Position numbers and translations under genes: made by a program. The notes under the pieces were generated by a model, which made no database searches, was not told where the DNA came from, and saw only the letters and a program-made list of their open reading frames with translations. Below are positions 8,666-17,719 of a stretch of 64,000 nt of DNA, piece after piece; positions within the stretch are counted from its first letter, which is position 1, and each line of letters begins with the position of its first letter. Source of the DNA: Phycisphaeraceae bacterium (GTDB lineage Bacteria; Planctomycetota; Phycisphaerae; Phycisphaerales; Phycisphaeraceae); NCBI GenBank assembly GCA_020851465.1, contig JADZCR010000006.1, positions 372,001 through 436,000 of the forward strand, given 5' to 3'.

Positions 8666-9463
8666 TCATTGTGCCTGTCGTGAAACTTCGCGTCGGACGA
8701 TTTCTTTGGTGTGACGGGCCAACGCCTGCGCACAGAGTTTCGCATTTTTATTAAGCCGCAGCATAACGGGCAGCAGCGTCGGTCGGCGGAGCAAGTCACG
8801 GCAGGCGGCGCGCTTGTCCGGCTCCCCTTCGGGTGTGACCCAGCGTGCGGCCTCGATGGGCATGGCCATGTCAGCGGGATCGCTGACGACACGAACAGGA
8901 AAGAACGGAATCTTCAGCGATCCGGCGACCTTGGCCAGCTGATACGACTCCATATCCACCGATGCCGCCAGATGCTTTTCGTAAAGGCGTCGTTTGGCGA
9001 CGGGTGAAGTCACAACATAATCCACGCTCAGAAGCGAGCGCAGCGGAGTTCGCTCGATGAGATTTTCCGCTCCCTTGGGCACGCCGGCTCGGATGTCCAG
9101 GACTTCGTCGTGAGCATTGATGATCCAACGGATATCCAGAAGTTCGCCGACGGTTAAACCGCGTTCGAGACCGCCGGCAAAACCGATGTTCAGAATCGCG
9201 GCAACCTTCGCATGATCGAGCAGACGAAGCAGGGCGGCAGCGGCACTGGTCGGCCCCATGCCGGTTACTTTGGCGATCACTCGCGTGGTCGGCGACTCGC
9301 CGATCCACAGGCCTCCCGCGGACTTGAGATTGAGCGCCTGCACGGTCGGCATCAGTTCGATGCTCGTGGCAGCAAGGATCGTGATCGTCTTGCGGTCCGC
9401 AGGCTGTGGCTCAGTGACGGTCACGATGAGTTCCTGATGTTCATCGGCTCCGAGGCTGCCCAT
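8666..9463 (-). CDS. nucleoside phosphorylase/hydrolase superfamily protein (MTA/SAH nucleosidase-like)
   Basis: A 265-residue member of the purine nucleoside phosphorylase/5'-methylthioadenosine nucleosidase superfamily. The glycine-rich core TGMGPTSAAAALLRLLD and ILNIGFAGGLERGLTVGEL corresponds to the phosphate/ribose region, and SVDMESYQLAKVA is the conserved ME segment that contacts the ribose. Related proteins cleave MTA/S-adenosylhomocysteine, futalosine or hopanoid-type adenosyl compounds; the exact substrate cannot be read from the sequence. It starts ten bases after the stop of the hydroxyacid dehydrogenase upstream, so the two form an operon. Confidence 0.75.
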   Translation of the reverse strand: MGSLGADEHQELIVTVTEPQPADRKTITILAATSIELMPTVQALNLKSAGGLWIGESPTTRVIAKVTGMGPTSAAAALLRLLDHAKVAAILNIGFAGGLERGLTVGELLDIRWIINAHDEVLDIRAGVPKGAENLIERTPLRSLLSVDYVVTSPVAKRRLYEKHLAASVDMESYQLAKVAGSLKIPFFPVRVVSDPADMAMPIEAARWVTPEGEPDKRAACRDLLRRPTLLPVMLRLNKNAKLCAQALARHTKEIVRREVSRQAQ

Positions 9464-9472
9464 CTGCCGAGT

Positions 9473-10438
9473 TCAGTTCACCACATGGCGGGGCTTGCCG
9501 TCGAGAAAGCTCTGAAGATTATCCGCAGCCATCCGCATCAGCCGAGTCCGCGCCTCGACGCTGGCCCAGGCGATGTGCGGAGTGATCAGGCAGCGCGGCG
9601 CGGTGAGCAGGGGATTGTCGGGACGGGGCGGCTCAACACTCAACACATCGAGTCCCGCCGCAGCGATCCTGCCTTCGCGCAGCGCTTCCGCCAGCGCCGC
9701 CTCATCCACGAGCGGACCACGCCCGGTATTGATGAGCACCGCCGTGTGTTTCATCGTAGCCAGCCTTGCTGCGCTGACGAGGTGGCGCGTTTGATCGGTC
9801 AACGGACAATGCAGCGTCAGCACATCAGCCTGACGAAAAAGTTCATCCACAGGAAGCCAGCGGACATCGACGCCGGGGATCGCAACCTGATTCATGGATC
9901 GCTGGTGTGAGGCAGCGATGTTCATACCCATCGCAGCGCCGATGCGTGCGACACGCTGACCGATCGAACCCAGCCCGACGATGCCGAGCGTCTTGCCGGC
10001 CAGTTCGGTCAGAGGCGCGACGGTGAAGCTGAAGTCCGCGCTGCGCACCCAGTCCCCTTCATGGACAGCCATGCCATGCGAGGAGGTGTGGGACACCAGT
10101 TCCAGCAGCAGGGCGAAAACGTGCTGGGCGACCGAGTCGGTGCTGTAACCGGGGACATTGGTGACGGACACGCCGCGTTGACGAGCGACCGCGAGGTCCA
10201 CCACATTGGTCCCGGTCGCCAGCACGCCGATATATTGCAGACCGTCGAGCTGCTGGAGCGTCTGAGCGTTGATCGGAGTCTTGTTGGTCATGACGAATGA
10301 CGCCCCGCGCATTCGTTCGACGATTTGAGAGCCGGTCGAACGGTCGTGGACTTCGAGGCGGCCAAGCCGCTCAAGCGGGGACCAACTGATATCGCCGGGG
10401 TTGAGTGTATAGCCGTCGAGAACCACGATCCGCTGCAT
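9473..10438 (-). CDS. D-isomer-specific 2-hydroxyacid dehydrogenase (glycerate dehydrogenase-like)
   Basis: NAD-dependent dehydrogenase of the 2-hydroxyacid family, 321 residues. The Rossmann loop GIVGLGSIGQRVARIG, the segment LHCPLTDQTRHLV, the INTGRGPLVDEAALAEAL box and the catalytic histidine in LITPHIAWAS are all there. The N-terminal part (VLDGYTLNPGDISW) is close to hydroxypyruvate reductase/glycerate dehydrogenase proteins that start MxxVVLDGYTLNPGD. The start at 10438 has AGGAG a few bases upstream; the 33 extra residues of the open frame are not expected to be translated. First gene of a two-gene operon with the nucleosidase-like gene. Confidence 0.88.
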   Translation of the reverse strand: MQRIVVLDGYTLNPGDISWSPLERLGRLEVHDRSTGSQIVERMRGASFVMTNKTPINAQTLQQLDGLQYIGVLATGTNVVDLAVARQRGVSVTNVPGYSTDSVAQHVFALLLELVSHTSSHGMAVHEGDWVRSADFSFTVAPLTELAGKTLGIVGLGSIGQRVARIGAAMGMNIAASHQRSMNQVAIPGVDVRWLPVDELFRQADVLTLHCPLTDQTRHLVSAARLATMKHTAVLINTGRGPLVDEAALAEALREGRIAAAGLDVLSVEPPRPDNPLLTAPRCLITPHIAWASVEARTRLMRMAADNLQSFLDGKPRHVVN

Positions 10439-10598
10439 GAGAATCTCCTGGGCCGCTGATGCTAACAGATGCAGAAACGGCGGGTGGACGGCTGTAAGTT
10501 TCGCCTTTGATGCGTCCCTCGTCGGCGCCTGATTCACCGGATTGAAGTTCGATCGGAAATGATGCTGGACTTTTCCGCTGGTTTTGTATGATGCTCAC

Positions 10599-11204
10599 AT
10601 GCCCATCTACCTCGACGGCCAACGGACTGAGCTGACGGGACAGACACTCGCGGACGTGCTGGAGGAGGCGCAGCAACGTGTCGCCGACGCCGGCCGGATC
10701 ATTGTCGAGATCATCATCAATGGTCAGACGCTCAATCAGGAGCAGATTGAGGCGTCCTCAAGACAGCCGGTCCTCGGCTCGGAGCTGCGTCTGGAGTCGG
10801 CTGACCCGCACGAGTTGGCGGGCACAACGCTGGAGCAGGTTCGGCTCGGCTTGACCGACGCACGCGAAGCGCAGGCGGAGGCAGCGAATCTTTTTCAGCA
10901 GGATCAACCCAGTGATGCGATGCAGCAGGTCTCACGGGCGATCTCCGTGTGGCAGCAGACGCAGCAGGCGGTCCTGCAATCGACGATGCTGCTTGGGATC
11001 AACCTCGATGAAAAGACGTTCGAGAATCAGCCGGTCGTTCAGATGACCGACACGCTGCTGGCGCAGCTACGCACGCTGCGCGACCTGATCGCGGCAGGTG
11101 ACACCGTGGGGCTGGCGGACACGTTGGCGTATGAGTGGCCGGAGATGACCGATCGCTGGGATCGGTTGATCGTCGAAATTCAGGGGTGGATCGAAAAAAA
11201 GTGA
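10599..11204 (+). CDS. conserved-type hypothetical protein, helical
   Basis: A 201-residue soluble acidic protein that I do not recognise. It begins MPIYLDGQRTELTGQTLADV, a small beta-grasp-like N-terminus that goes on to a segment on the order of residues 35-75 (IINGQTLNQEQIEASSRQ), after which it is almost entirely helical and rich in Gln, Leu and Asp (for example LTDAREAQAEAANLFQQ). No signal peptide, membrane segment or known catalytic motif. The ATG at 10599 is preferred over one five codons earlier because the conserved-looking sequence begins there. It sits alone between divergent and unrelated genes. Confidence 0.6.
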   Translation: MPIYLDGQRTELTGQTLADVLEEAQQRVADAGRIIVEIIINGQTLNQEQIEASSRQPVLGSELRLESADPHELAGTTLEQVRLGLTDAREAQAEAANLFQQDQPSDAMQQVSRAISVWQQTQQAVLQSTMLLGINLDEKTFENQPVVQMTDTLLAQLRTLRDLIAAGDTVGLADTLAYEWPEMTDRWDRLIVEIQGWIEKK

Positions 11205-11347
11205 GGCAGACAATGGGAGTTGGATGCTGCGGGTGAGGCTGATTGATCGAGCCTCGCCAAACGCCTGGCGGCGATTGCTGCGAAGCTCCGCACATCACGA
11301 TCCGCGTTTCCCTATAATCTTCCTCTTTCCCGACCGGTGATCTCTCC

Positions 11348-11911
11348 ATGAGCAAGCCCAACCTTGACCATCCCACCCTGCCGCTGGTGAAGCAGAAGTT
11401 TCCCGGCATTCGCTTCGTCGCTTCCGAGTTTCGTGGTCAGACCACGCTCGTCGTGCCCGCACTAAACCTGCACGAGGTGATGACGTTTCTCCGTGACGAT
11501 CCCGCCTGTGCCTACAACTTTCTGTCCGATGTGACCGCGGCTGACTATCTCAACTATCCTGCGGTCAAGGGCGCGCCCGAAGGTCGATTCGGCGTCGTTT
11601 ACAACATCGTCAGCTACACGCATAACCGCCGACTACTCGTCAAAGTGATGCTCAGTCCGAGCATCGACACCAGCGGCATCGAGGACGACCCGGCCTTGCA
11701 CGTGCGATCCGTCACCGATCTCTGGCCGGGTGCGGAATGGACGGAGCGGGAAGTATTCGACATGTACGGCATCCGCTTCGACGAACACCCGGACCTTCGC
11801 CGCATCCTCACCTGGGAAGCCTACCCCGGCCACCCGCTGCGCAAGGATTATCCGCTGCGCGGCCGAGGCGAGCGTGAGGATTACCGCGTGATCGAGCGAG
11901 ACAGCGCCTGA
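11348..11911 (+). CDS. nuoC: NADH-quinone oxidoreductase subunit C (30 kDa)
   Basis: Peripheral-arm subunit of respiratory complex I. The signature is intact: WTEREVFDMYGIRFDEHPDL and then ILTWEAYPGHPLRKDYPLRG, the Complex1_30kDa motif near the C-terminus. The N-terminal domain (residues 1-60) shows the expected FVASEFRGQTTLVVPALN strand pair. The length of 187 residues is normal. Unusually, no other nuo gene lies beside it; in most bacteria nuoC sits between nuoB and nuoD. The other subunits must be encoded elsewhere. Confidence 0.92.
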   Translation: MSKPNLDHPTLPLVKQKFPGIRFVASEFRGQTTLVVPALNLHEVMTFLRDDPACAYNFLSDVTAADYLNYPAVKGAPEGRFGVVYNIVSYTHNRRLLVKVMLSPSIDTSGIEDDPALHVRSVTDLWPGAEWTEREVFDMYGIRFDEHPDLRRILTWEAYPGHPLRKDYPLRGRGEREDYRVIERDSA

Positions 11912-12100
11912 TTCCGCTTCATTTCGGCAATGACCTTGGCCGCCGCGCCTGCACGCCGTGCCTGCGCGGTGCAGTCCCTGTCTGTTTCCCAGCCGTTCCA
12001 GACGGAAGACGCCGGTGAATGTTCCGCGATTTGTACGGGCTTGCGCTGATGCTCCATCCGAACCTGGTCGATGGCTCGTGAGTTAAGGAGATCTCAGCCT

Positions 12101-12475
12101 ATGCTCAACGCTCATTCTCGGACTTTGAATACTGATCGCCGCAATGACATCCGGCTCGAAGGCGGCGGACGCATCCAGGCGGCGATCATCGACGCCGAGC
12201 CTTGGCGCGTGCTTGATGATCCGGTGATCGAAAATATTTCGGTCGGCGGCATGGCGATTCTCACCGCCACACCGGTGGAGGTGGGATCACGAATCGTCGT
12301 CTGGAATGCCGGCGGCTCACCGCGAGACGTGGCGTCGAGCGTCGTGCTCGAAGTGCTCGACTCGGCGGACTGGCAGGACGGCCGGCGCATCGTCCGCTGC
12401 CGCGTGGTGGACGGCATGGTTCCCGCGTCGGTGATTTTCTGCTGGGAATCGTCGCTGGGTTCCAAGGCCGGCTGA
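12101..12475 (+). CDS. PilZ-like domain protein
   Basis: A 124-residue protein with the two short motifs of a PilZ cyclic-di-GMP domain: RRNDIRLE near residue 12 (RxxxR-type arginines) and IENISVGGMAIL near residue 45 ((D/N)xSxxG). The rest is the expected small beta barrel. The aspartate of DxSxxG is replaced by asparagine, which is tolerated in several binders. The ATG at 12101 has AAGGAG ten bases upstream, so the in-frame start at 12071 is not used. Binding of c-di-GMP is inferred, not shown. Confidence 0.65.
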   Translation: MLNAHSRTLNTDRRNDIRLEGGGRIQAAIIDAEPWRVLDDPVIENISVGGMAILTATPVEVGSRIVVWNAGGSPRDVASSVVLEVLDSADWQDGRRIVRCRVVDGMVPASVIFCWESSLGSKAG

Positions 12476-12495
12476 GCTGAGCCGCGCCGCGTGCG

Positions 12496-13824
12496 TCAGC
12501 CCATGTGCTTGACCATCTGCCGCGCAAAGTCGCTGCACTTGATCTCCGTTGCGCCTTCCATCAAACGGGCGAAGTCGTAAGTCACCGTCTTGGCAGTGAT
12601 CGCTTTTTCCATGCCCTTGATAATCAGGTCCGCAGCTTCGTCCCATCCGAGGTGACGGAACATCATCTCTCCGCTGAGGATCACGCTGCCGGGATTAACC
12701 TTGTCCTGATTGGCGTACTTGGGCGCGGTGCCGTGCGTCGCCTCGAAGATCGCGTGGCCTGTCATGTAGTTGATGTTGGCTCCTGGCGCGATGCCGATGC
12801 CGCCGACCTGCGCCGCCAGAGCATCGCTGAGGTAGTCGCCGTTGAGGTTCAACGTCGCGATGACGTCGAAGTCCTCCGGCCTCGTGAGCACCTGCTGGAG
12901 CGTGATGTCAGCGATCGCATCTTTGATCACCATGCCGGCACCGGGTTTCCCCGCTGGGATTCGGCACCAGGGACCGCCGTCAATCGGTTCGGCCCCGAAG
13001 ACGTTTCGCGCGATCTGGTAGCCCCAGTCACGGAACGCGCCTTCAGTGAACTTCATGATGTTGCCCTTGTGAACAAGGGTGACGCTCTTGCGTTTGTGCT
13101 TGATGGCGTACTCGATCGCGGCATGGACGAGCCGACCGGTGCCGGTGCGACTGATGGGCTTGATTCCGATGCCCACTTCCAGCGGCATGGGATGCGGGAC
13201 ACCGGCAGCCTTGGCTGCGGCGTCGGTCGCCTCCTGCGTGCCGAATCGGATCTTCTTGAAATCGCGGGGGAACTCACCCGCCAGGAAATCCAGCATCTTC
13301 TTCGCTTCGGGAGTTCCCGCGGCGTATTCGATGCCGGCGTAGATGTCTTCCGTGTTCTCACGGAAAATCGTCATATCGACTTTTTCAGGATGCTTCACGG
13401 GTGAAGGCACGCCTTGGAAATAGCGCACCGGACGCAGGCAGACGTAGAGGTCGAGCATCTGCCGCAGCGCGACGTTGAGCGAGCGGATGCCGCCCCCGAC
13501 GGGAGTGGTCAGCGGGCCTTTGATGCCGACGATGTAATCCTTGAACGCCGTGACCGTCTCGTCAGGCAGCCAGTTGTTGAGTTTGTTGAAGCTCTTCTCC
13601 CCGGCGAGCACTTCCTTCCACGCGACAGACTTCTTGCCGTGGTATGCCTTCTTCACTGCTTCATCGAAAACGTGCTGCGAGGCCTTCCAGATGTCCGGGC
13701 CGGTGCCATCACCTTCGATGAAGGGAATGATGGGATGATCGGGGACCTGGAGTTTGCCGTTCTTGAGTGTGATGGGTTGGCCGGCGCACTGTCCGGCGGA
13801 CGATGAAGCGGTGGCGGTGGACAT
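12496..13824 (-). CDS. icd: NADP-dependent isocitrate dehydrogenase
   Basis: TCA-cycle enzyme converting isocitrate to 2-oxoglutarate. [15 protein letters not shown] is the N-terminal nucleotide segment, [20 protein letters not shown] holds the isocitrate-binding serine and arginines, and [15 protein letters not shown] follows. The middle part [16 protein letters not shown] and [19 protein letters not shown] matches the metal-binding region. The 442-residue length fits the E. coli-type homodimeric enzyme. ATG 13824 is chosen over a TTG three codons upstream; GGAG lies about 11 bases ahead. Convergent with the PilZ-like gene. Confidence 0.94.
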   Translation of the reverse strand: MSTATASSSAGQCAGQPITLKNGKLQVPDHPIIPFIEGDGTGPDIWKASQHVFDEAVKKAYHGKKSVAWKEVLAGEKSFNKLNNWLPDETVTAFKDYIVGIKGPLTTPVGGGIRSLNVALRQMLDLYVCLRPVRYFQGVPSPVKHPEKVDMTIFRENTEDIYAGIEYAAGTPEAKKMLDFLAGEFPRDFKKIRFGTQEATDAAAKAAGVPHPMPLEVGIGIKPISRTGTGRLVHAAIEYAIKHKRKSVTLVHKGNIMKFTEGAFRDWGYQIARNVFGAEPIDGGPWCRIPAGKPGAGMVIKDAIADITLQQVLTRPEDFDVIATLNLNGDYLSDALAAQVGGIGIAPGANINYMTGHAIFEATHGTAPKYANQDKVNPGSVILSGEMMFRHLGWDEAADLIIKGMEKAITAKTVTYDFARLMEGATEIKCSDFARQMVKHMG

Positions 13825-13987
13825 GTCGTGCAATCTCCAGAGTCGAACGAGTGTAATGAAGCCGCACGGTCGGCGGCGAGTCGGATAATTATGAGGATTT
13901 GGCGTCCTTGCTCAACTTCCCGTCCCGCGGTGTGGATGAAGTCCCGCACAATCGGCTCAATTGACCGGCGGGATTATGCCGATTAAC

Positions 13988-14068
13988 ATGGATCACATGA
14001 CCCGTTTCCCGCAGTCAATCCGAAACCTGTCCGCGGCGCTTAGCCTTCGACTTACCCTGCGCGGATAG
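13988..14068 (+). CDS. leucine-rich leader peptide of the leuA attenuator
   Basis: A 26-codon open frame ahead of leuA. The first half (MDHMTRFPQSIRN) is ordinary; the second half is LSAALSLRLTLRG followed by TAG at 14066-14068, giving five leucines in 13 residues (codons at 14027, 14039, 14045, 14051 and 14057). A second in-frame ATG at 13997 would give 23 codons. No strong Shine-Dalgarno sequence is seen, as expected of many leader peptides whose role is only to let ribosomes stall. The leucine run lies exactly between segments 1 and 2 of the mutually exclusive hairpins described separately, which is why I take it as a real translated leader rather than a chance frame. Confidence 0.8.
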   Translation: MDHMTRFPQSIRNLSAALSLRLTLRG

Positions 14069-14137
14069 GACGGAAAGCAAATCAACCCCTTGCGATTCCC
14101 GCCCTGTCCGCGCTGAACGGACAGGGCGTTTTAGTTT
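14026..14137 (+). promoter_or_regulatory. leuA transcription attenuator with four pairing segments
   Basis: Segment 1 CCTGTCCGCG (14026-14035) and segment 3 CCTGTCCGCG (14103-14112) are identical. Segment 2 CGCGGATAGG (14060-14069) can pair over ten bases, with a single G-U, with either of them. Segment 4 CGGACAGGGC (14118-14127) pairs with 14101-14110 to form the terminator. A ribosome stalled on the leucine codons at 14027-14059 would cover segment 1, free segment 2 to pair with segment 3 and prevent the terminator; with plentiful leucyl-tRNA the 1:2 and 3:4 hairpins form and transcription stops before leuA. This is the classical trp/leu attenuator logic; the mechanism here is inferred from the sequence. 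Confidence 0.82.
14100..14137 (+). terminator. intrinsic terminator of the leuA leader
   Basis: Perfect 11-bp stem 14100-14110 (CGCCCTGTCCG) with 14118-14128, loop CGCTGAA, followed by a T-rich stretch TTTTAGTTTTC. It lies 58 bases ahead of the leuA start codon and after the leader peptide stop, so it is an attenuator rather than an end-of-gene terminator. Confidence 0.85.
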
Positions 14138-14194
14138 TCATTCTTTTCACTTTCATTCACAGCCGTTAGCGGCTCAGCTATAAGAGAAACCAAC

Positions 14195-15760
14195 ATGACA
14201 ACCTCAGCCATTCCCATCCGTATTTTTGACACCACGCTGCGTGACGGCGAGCAATCGCCCGGCGCGAGTCTGAACCTGCACGAAAAACTGGAGATCGCCC
14301 GTCACCTCGACATGCTGGGCGTGGACGTGATCGAAGCGGGCTTTCCGATCACCAGTCAGGGCGACTTTGAAGCGGTGCGTGCCATCGCGCAGGAAGTCCG
14401 CCGTCCGATCATCGCCGGCCTGGCGCGCTGTGTGCCGCGTGACATCGACCGCGCGGGCGAAGCGGTCAAGGGCGGTGCCAATCCGCGCATCCACGTTTTT
14501 TGCGCCACGTCGAAAATCCATCTGGAGCACAAGTTCAAAAAAGCGATCGAGGAGATCATCCGGATGTCCGTCGATTCGGTGAAGCGAGCGCGTCAGTTCG
14601 TGGCGGATGTCGAGTTCAGCCCGGAAGACGGCAGCCGGACGGAGCTGTCCGTGCTGGTGGATATCACCGCAGCAGTGATCGAAGCCGGTGCGACGACGGT
14701 GAACATTCCAGACACAGTCGGCTATGCCGTGCCCGCTGAGTACGGCAATATCTTCCGATACGTCCGCGAAAAGCTGCCCATCATCGACCAGAAGGGCATC
14801 TTCCTCTCGTCGCACTGTCACAACGATCTGGGGTTGGCGGTCGCCAACTCCCTCGCCGCGGTGGAGAACGGCGCACGGCAGGTCGAATGCACCATCAACG
14901 GCATCGGTGAACGCGCCGGTAATGCGGCGCTGGAGGAGATCGTCATGGCCATGCGGACGCGGCATGACTACTTCAGCCGCTTCACCACTGCGGTCAATAC
15001 GAAAAAACTCTACCCGTTGTCCCGCATGGTTTCGACCATGACCGGTCTGCATGTGCAGCGGAATAAGGCGATCGTCGGCGAGAATGCCTTTGCCCACGAA
15101 TCGGGCATTCATCAGGACGGCATCCTCAAGGAGCGATCGACTTACGAAATCATGGACCCGCTGGATATCGGCCTGCCGGAAAACAAACTGGTTCTGGGCA
15201 AGCATTCCGGCAGACACGCTTTTCGTGAGCGCGTGGCGTACCTGGGCTACGTACTCGATGACGCGGGACTGGATAAGGCGTTCATCGAATTCAAGGCTCT
15301 GGCGGACAAAAAGAAGGATGTTTACGACGAGGACATCGAAGCACTGCTGGATCAACAGCTCGATCAGAGCCGCCGTCTGTGGGAACTGGTGCGCTTTCGC
15401 GTGACCAGCGGTACCGGCGAGGATGCGATGGCGACGGTCGTTCTGCGCGACTCGTCAGGCGTGGAGAAAAAGGAAGCTGCGATCGGTGACGGGCCGATCG
15501 ACGCGGTCTATTCCGCGATTCAACGGCTGACCGGCGTGATGACGGAATTGCTCGATTACAAGTCACGGGCAGTCACCGTCGGACAGGAAGCGCAGGGCGA
15601 GGCGAACATCGAGGTCAAGCACCGCGACCGCAAGGTTAAAGGACGCGGCGTGAGTACCGATGTGGTAGAAGCTGCGGCGCGGGCGTATCTCGCGGCGATC
15701 AACCGCATCAAAACAGCGGAGAACGGCTCTGCCCCGACGAGCGGACTATCGCAGCCGTAG
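14195..15760 (+). CDS. leuA: 2-isopropylmalate synthase
   Basis: Condenses acetyl-CoA with 2-oxoisovalerate, the first committed step of leucine synthesis. The N-terminal [18 protein letters not shown] holds the catalytic and metal-binding residues; [20 protein letters not shown] contains the HxH-type metal ligands, and [20 protein letters not shown] follows. The last ~130 residues are the LeuA regulatory (leucine-binding) domain. The 521-residue length is that of the LeuA class with allosteric domain. It is probably controlled both by leucine feedback and by the attenuator at 13988-14137. No leuB, leuC or leuD lies alongside. Confidence 0.95.
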   Translation: MTTSAIPIRIFDTTLRDGEQSPGASLNLHEKLEIARHLDMLGVDVIEAGFPITSQGDFEAVRAIAQEVRRPIIAGLARCVPRDIDRAGEAVKGGANPRIHVFCATSKIHLEHKFKKAIEEIIRMSVDSVKRARQFVADVEFSPEDGSRTELSVLVDITAAVIEAGATTVNIPDTVGYAVPAEYGNIFRYVREKLPIIDQKGIFLSSHCHNDLGLAVANSLAAVENGARQVECTINGIGERAGNAALEEIVMAMRTRHDYFSRFTTAVNTKKLYPLSRMVSTMTGLHVQRNKAIVGENAFAHESGIHQDGILKERSTYEIMDPLDIGLPENKLVLGKHSGRHAFRERVAYLGYVLDDAGLDKAFIEFKALADKKKDVYDEDIEALLDQQLDQSRRLWELVRFRVTSGTGEDAMATVVLRDSSGVEKKEAAIGDGPIDAVYSAIQRLTGVMTELLDYKSRAVTVGQEAQGEANIEVKHRDRKVKGRGVSTDVVEAAARAYLAAINRIKTAENGSAPTSGLSQP

Positions 15761-15963
15761 GCAGCGGTTGAGTTCATCCGAGACAGGGATAAGGCGCGGT
15801 CCGTCCGCATAAAACCGGCGTTGACGCTGCGTGCGCGGCGATTTTGTCCGGGAATTCAGCCGGCGCATGAATTCACCCGATGCAACGCTTAGGCGTTACG
15901 CTGTTGCTACCATGGTTGCGGCGAGATCGAAATGAGTCGCCGTGGAATAAGGAGATTCCCAGG

Positions 15964-17430
15964 TTGGCCGAAGTCAAAAACCGTCCTTCCAAGGCATCGG
16001 GCAGTTCCGCCGGCAGCGCGGCGAGCACACCGGAATCGACGAAGTGTTTTGTGCTCGACACCAACATCCTCCTGCATAACCCTGCCGCGCTCTTCATGTT
16101 CGCTGATAACGAGGTGGTGCTGCCTTTTACGGTCCTTGAAGAGATTGACCGCTTCAAAAAGCAGAACGACGACGTTGGCCGCAACGCCCGCGAGGCGATC
16201 CGTCACCTCGATCGGCTGCGCACACGGGGGAAGCTCAATGAAGGCGTCAAGTGGAACGGCCACGGCGGACGGATCCGCGTGGAGTTTGCCGCCAAGGAAC
16301 GCCCCGACGCACTGGTCGAGGACACGCCTGACAATCGCATCATCTCCGTGGCGTGGGAGCTGGCGCAGCGCGGCAAACGCACCATTTTCATTTCCAAGGA
16401 CATCAACGTCCGCATCAAGTCCGACGCTCTCGGTCTGCACACCGAAGACTTTGAGGCACAGAAAGTCGATGCCGACCGACTTTACGCCGGCTACGTCGCG
16501 CTGAGCGTGCCATCGACGCTGATCGACACGCTCTACGAGGAAAAGCAACTGAGCGTCGAAAAACTCGAACCGCACCGGATGATCAAAACCGATGACGGCA
16601 AGGACGAGCAGATCGCCCTCTACGCCAACCAATACGTCCAGCTCCGCGACGCGCTGGATGAGTCACACACCGGACTGGCGCGGCTGCTGGGTGACACGGA
16701 TCACCTCATTCCCATCACCGGACCGCGCAAGCCGGTCTTTGGCGTGATGGCGCGAAACGTCCAGCAGATCATGGCGTTCGACCTTCTGCTCGATGACGAC
16801 ATCAAGCTCGTCACGCTCCTGGGGTCCGCTGGTACGGGCAAGACGCTGCTGGCGATCGCAGCGGGAATGGTCAAGGTTTTCAACGAACAGCGATATGACA
16901 AGCTCCTCGTTGCCCGGCCGATCATGCCTATGGGTAAGGACATCGGCTACCTGCCCGGCGACAAGGACGAAAAACTCTCCGCGTGGATGCAGCCGATTTT
17001 CGACAACCTCAGCTACCTGCTCTCCACACGAGCTTCCGGCAGCGCGGGGATCGGTGCCGGCGGAGGACAGCACGCCGAAAGTCACTCCCCCGAACAACGC
17101 ATCCAGAGCCTGATGTCTTCCGGGCAGCTTGTCCTTGAGCCGCTCACCTACATCCGCGGGCGGAGCATTCCGCATCAGTTCATGATCGTGGATGAGGCGC
17201 AGAACCTTACGCCTCACGAGGTCAAGACGATCGTCAGCCGAGTCGGTGAAGGGACCAAGATCATCCTCACCGGCGACATCGGACAGATCGACAATCCCTA
17301 TCTCGACAGCTCATCAAACGGGCTTTCCTACATGGTCGAGAAGCTCAAAGGTCAGAACATCGTCGGCCACATCACGCTCGCCAAGAGCGAACGCAGCGAG
17401 CTGGCGTCACTGGCAGCCGAGAAACTTTAA
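15964..17430 (+). CDS. PIN domain-PhoH ATPase fusion
   Basis: A 488-residue protein joining a PIN nuclease-type domain (residues about 27-180, starting KCFVLDTNILLHNP with its first catalytic aspartate and ending near FISKDINVRIKS) to a PhoH-family ATPase. The ATPase has Walker A GSAGTGKT (about 287-294), MPMGKDIGYLPGDKDEKLSA and Walker B FMIVDEAQNLTPHE. PIN-PhoH proteins have been shown in a few bacteria to act as RNA helicase/RNases; this role is inferred here. I chose the TTG at 15964 because AAGGAG sits nine bases upstream; an in-frame ATG at 15880 would add 28 residues of unlikely sequence. Confidence 0.88.
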   Translation: MAEVKNRPSKASGSSAGSAASTPESTKCFVLDTNILLHNPAALFMFADNEVVLPFTVLEEIDRFKKQNDDVGRNAREAIRHLDRLRTRGKLNEGVKWNGHGGRIRVEFAAKERPDALVEDTPDNRIISVAWELAQRGKRTIFISKDINVRIKSDALGLHTEDFEAQKVDADRLYAGYVALSVPSTLIDTLYEEKQLSVEKLEPHRMIKTDDGKDEQIALYANQYVQLRDALDESHTGLARLLGDTDHLIPITGPRKPVFGVMARNVQQIMAFDLLLDDDIKLVTLLGSAGTGKTLLAIAAGMVKVFNEQRYDKLLVARPIMPMGKDIGYLPGDKDEKLSAWMQPIFDNLSYLLSTRASGSAGIGAGGGQHAESHSPEQRIQSLMSSGQLVLEPLTYIRGRSIPHQFMIVDEAQNLTPHEVKTIVSRVGEGTKIILTGDIGQIDNPYLDSSSNGLSYMVEKLKGQNIVGHITLAKSERSELASLAAEKL

Positions 17431-17719
17431 GGACGTCTGTCGCGGGGAAAACAGGCCTTTGGCGTGTTGGGCGCGCACGGATTTGTCGCGTGCCGACAAA
17501 ATCGCCGTTTCTCAAAATATTTTTAATCCCGTTCGTTCCATCGCTTGGGGCAATAAACACATCCTCTTGCGCGCACAGACGCGCTCATTCGTCCGTAGGT
17601 TGGATTGAGGATGAGTGTTCGGCAGCCTCTTGCCGACACCTCGATCACGAGATGATTTCGCTTCGAGAGGTCATCGTCCGGACTACAATAAAAACACTCG
17701 ACCGTAAGGGGGTTTTCCA

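Noticed and set aside
14204..15355. 383-codon minus-strand frame inside leuA
   Set aside because: Antisense to a clear leuA gene; composition is typical of shadow frames and it has no start signal.
17611..17638. Stem-loop before the AsmA-like gene (TCGGCA/TGCCGA)
   Set aside because: Imperfect with a bulge, no T run, and no sign of regulation; too weak to annotate.
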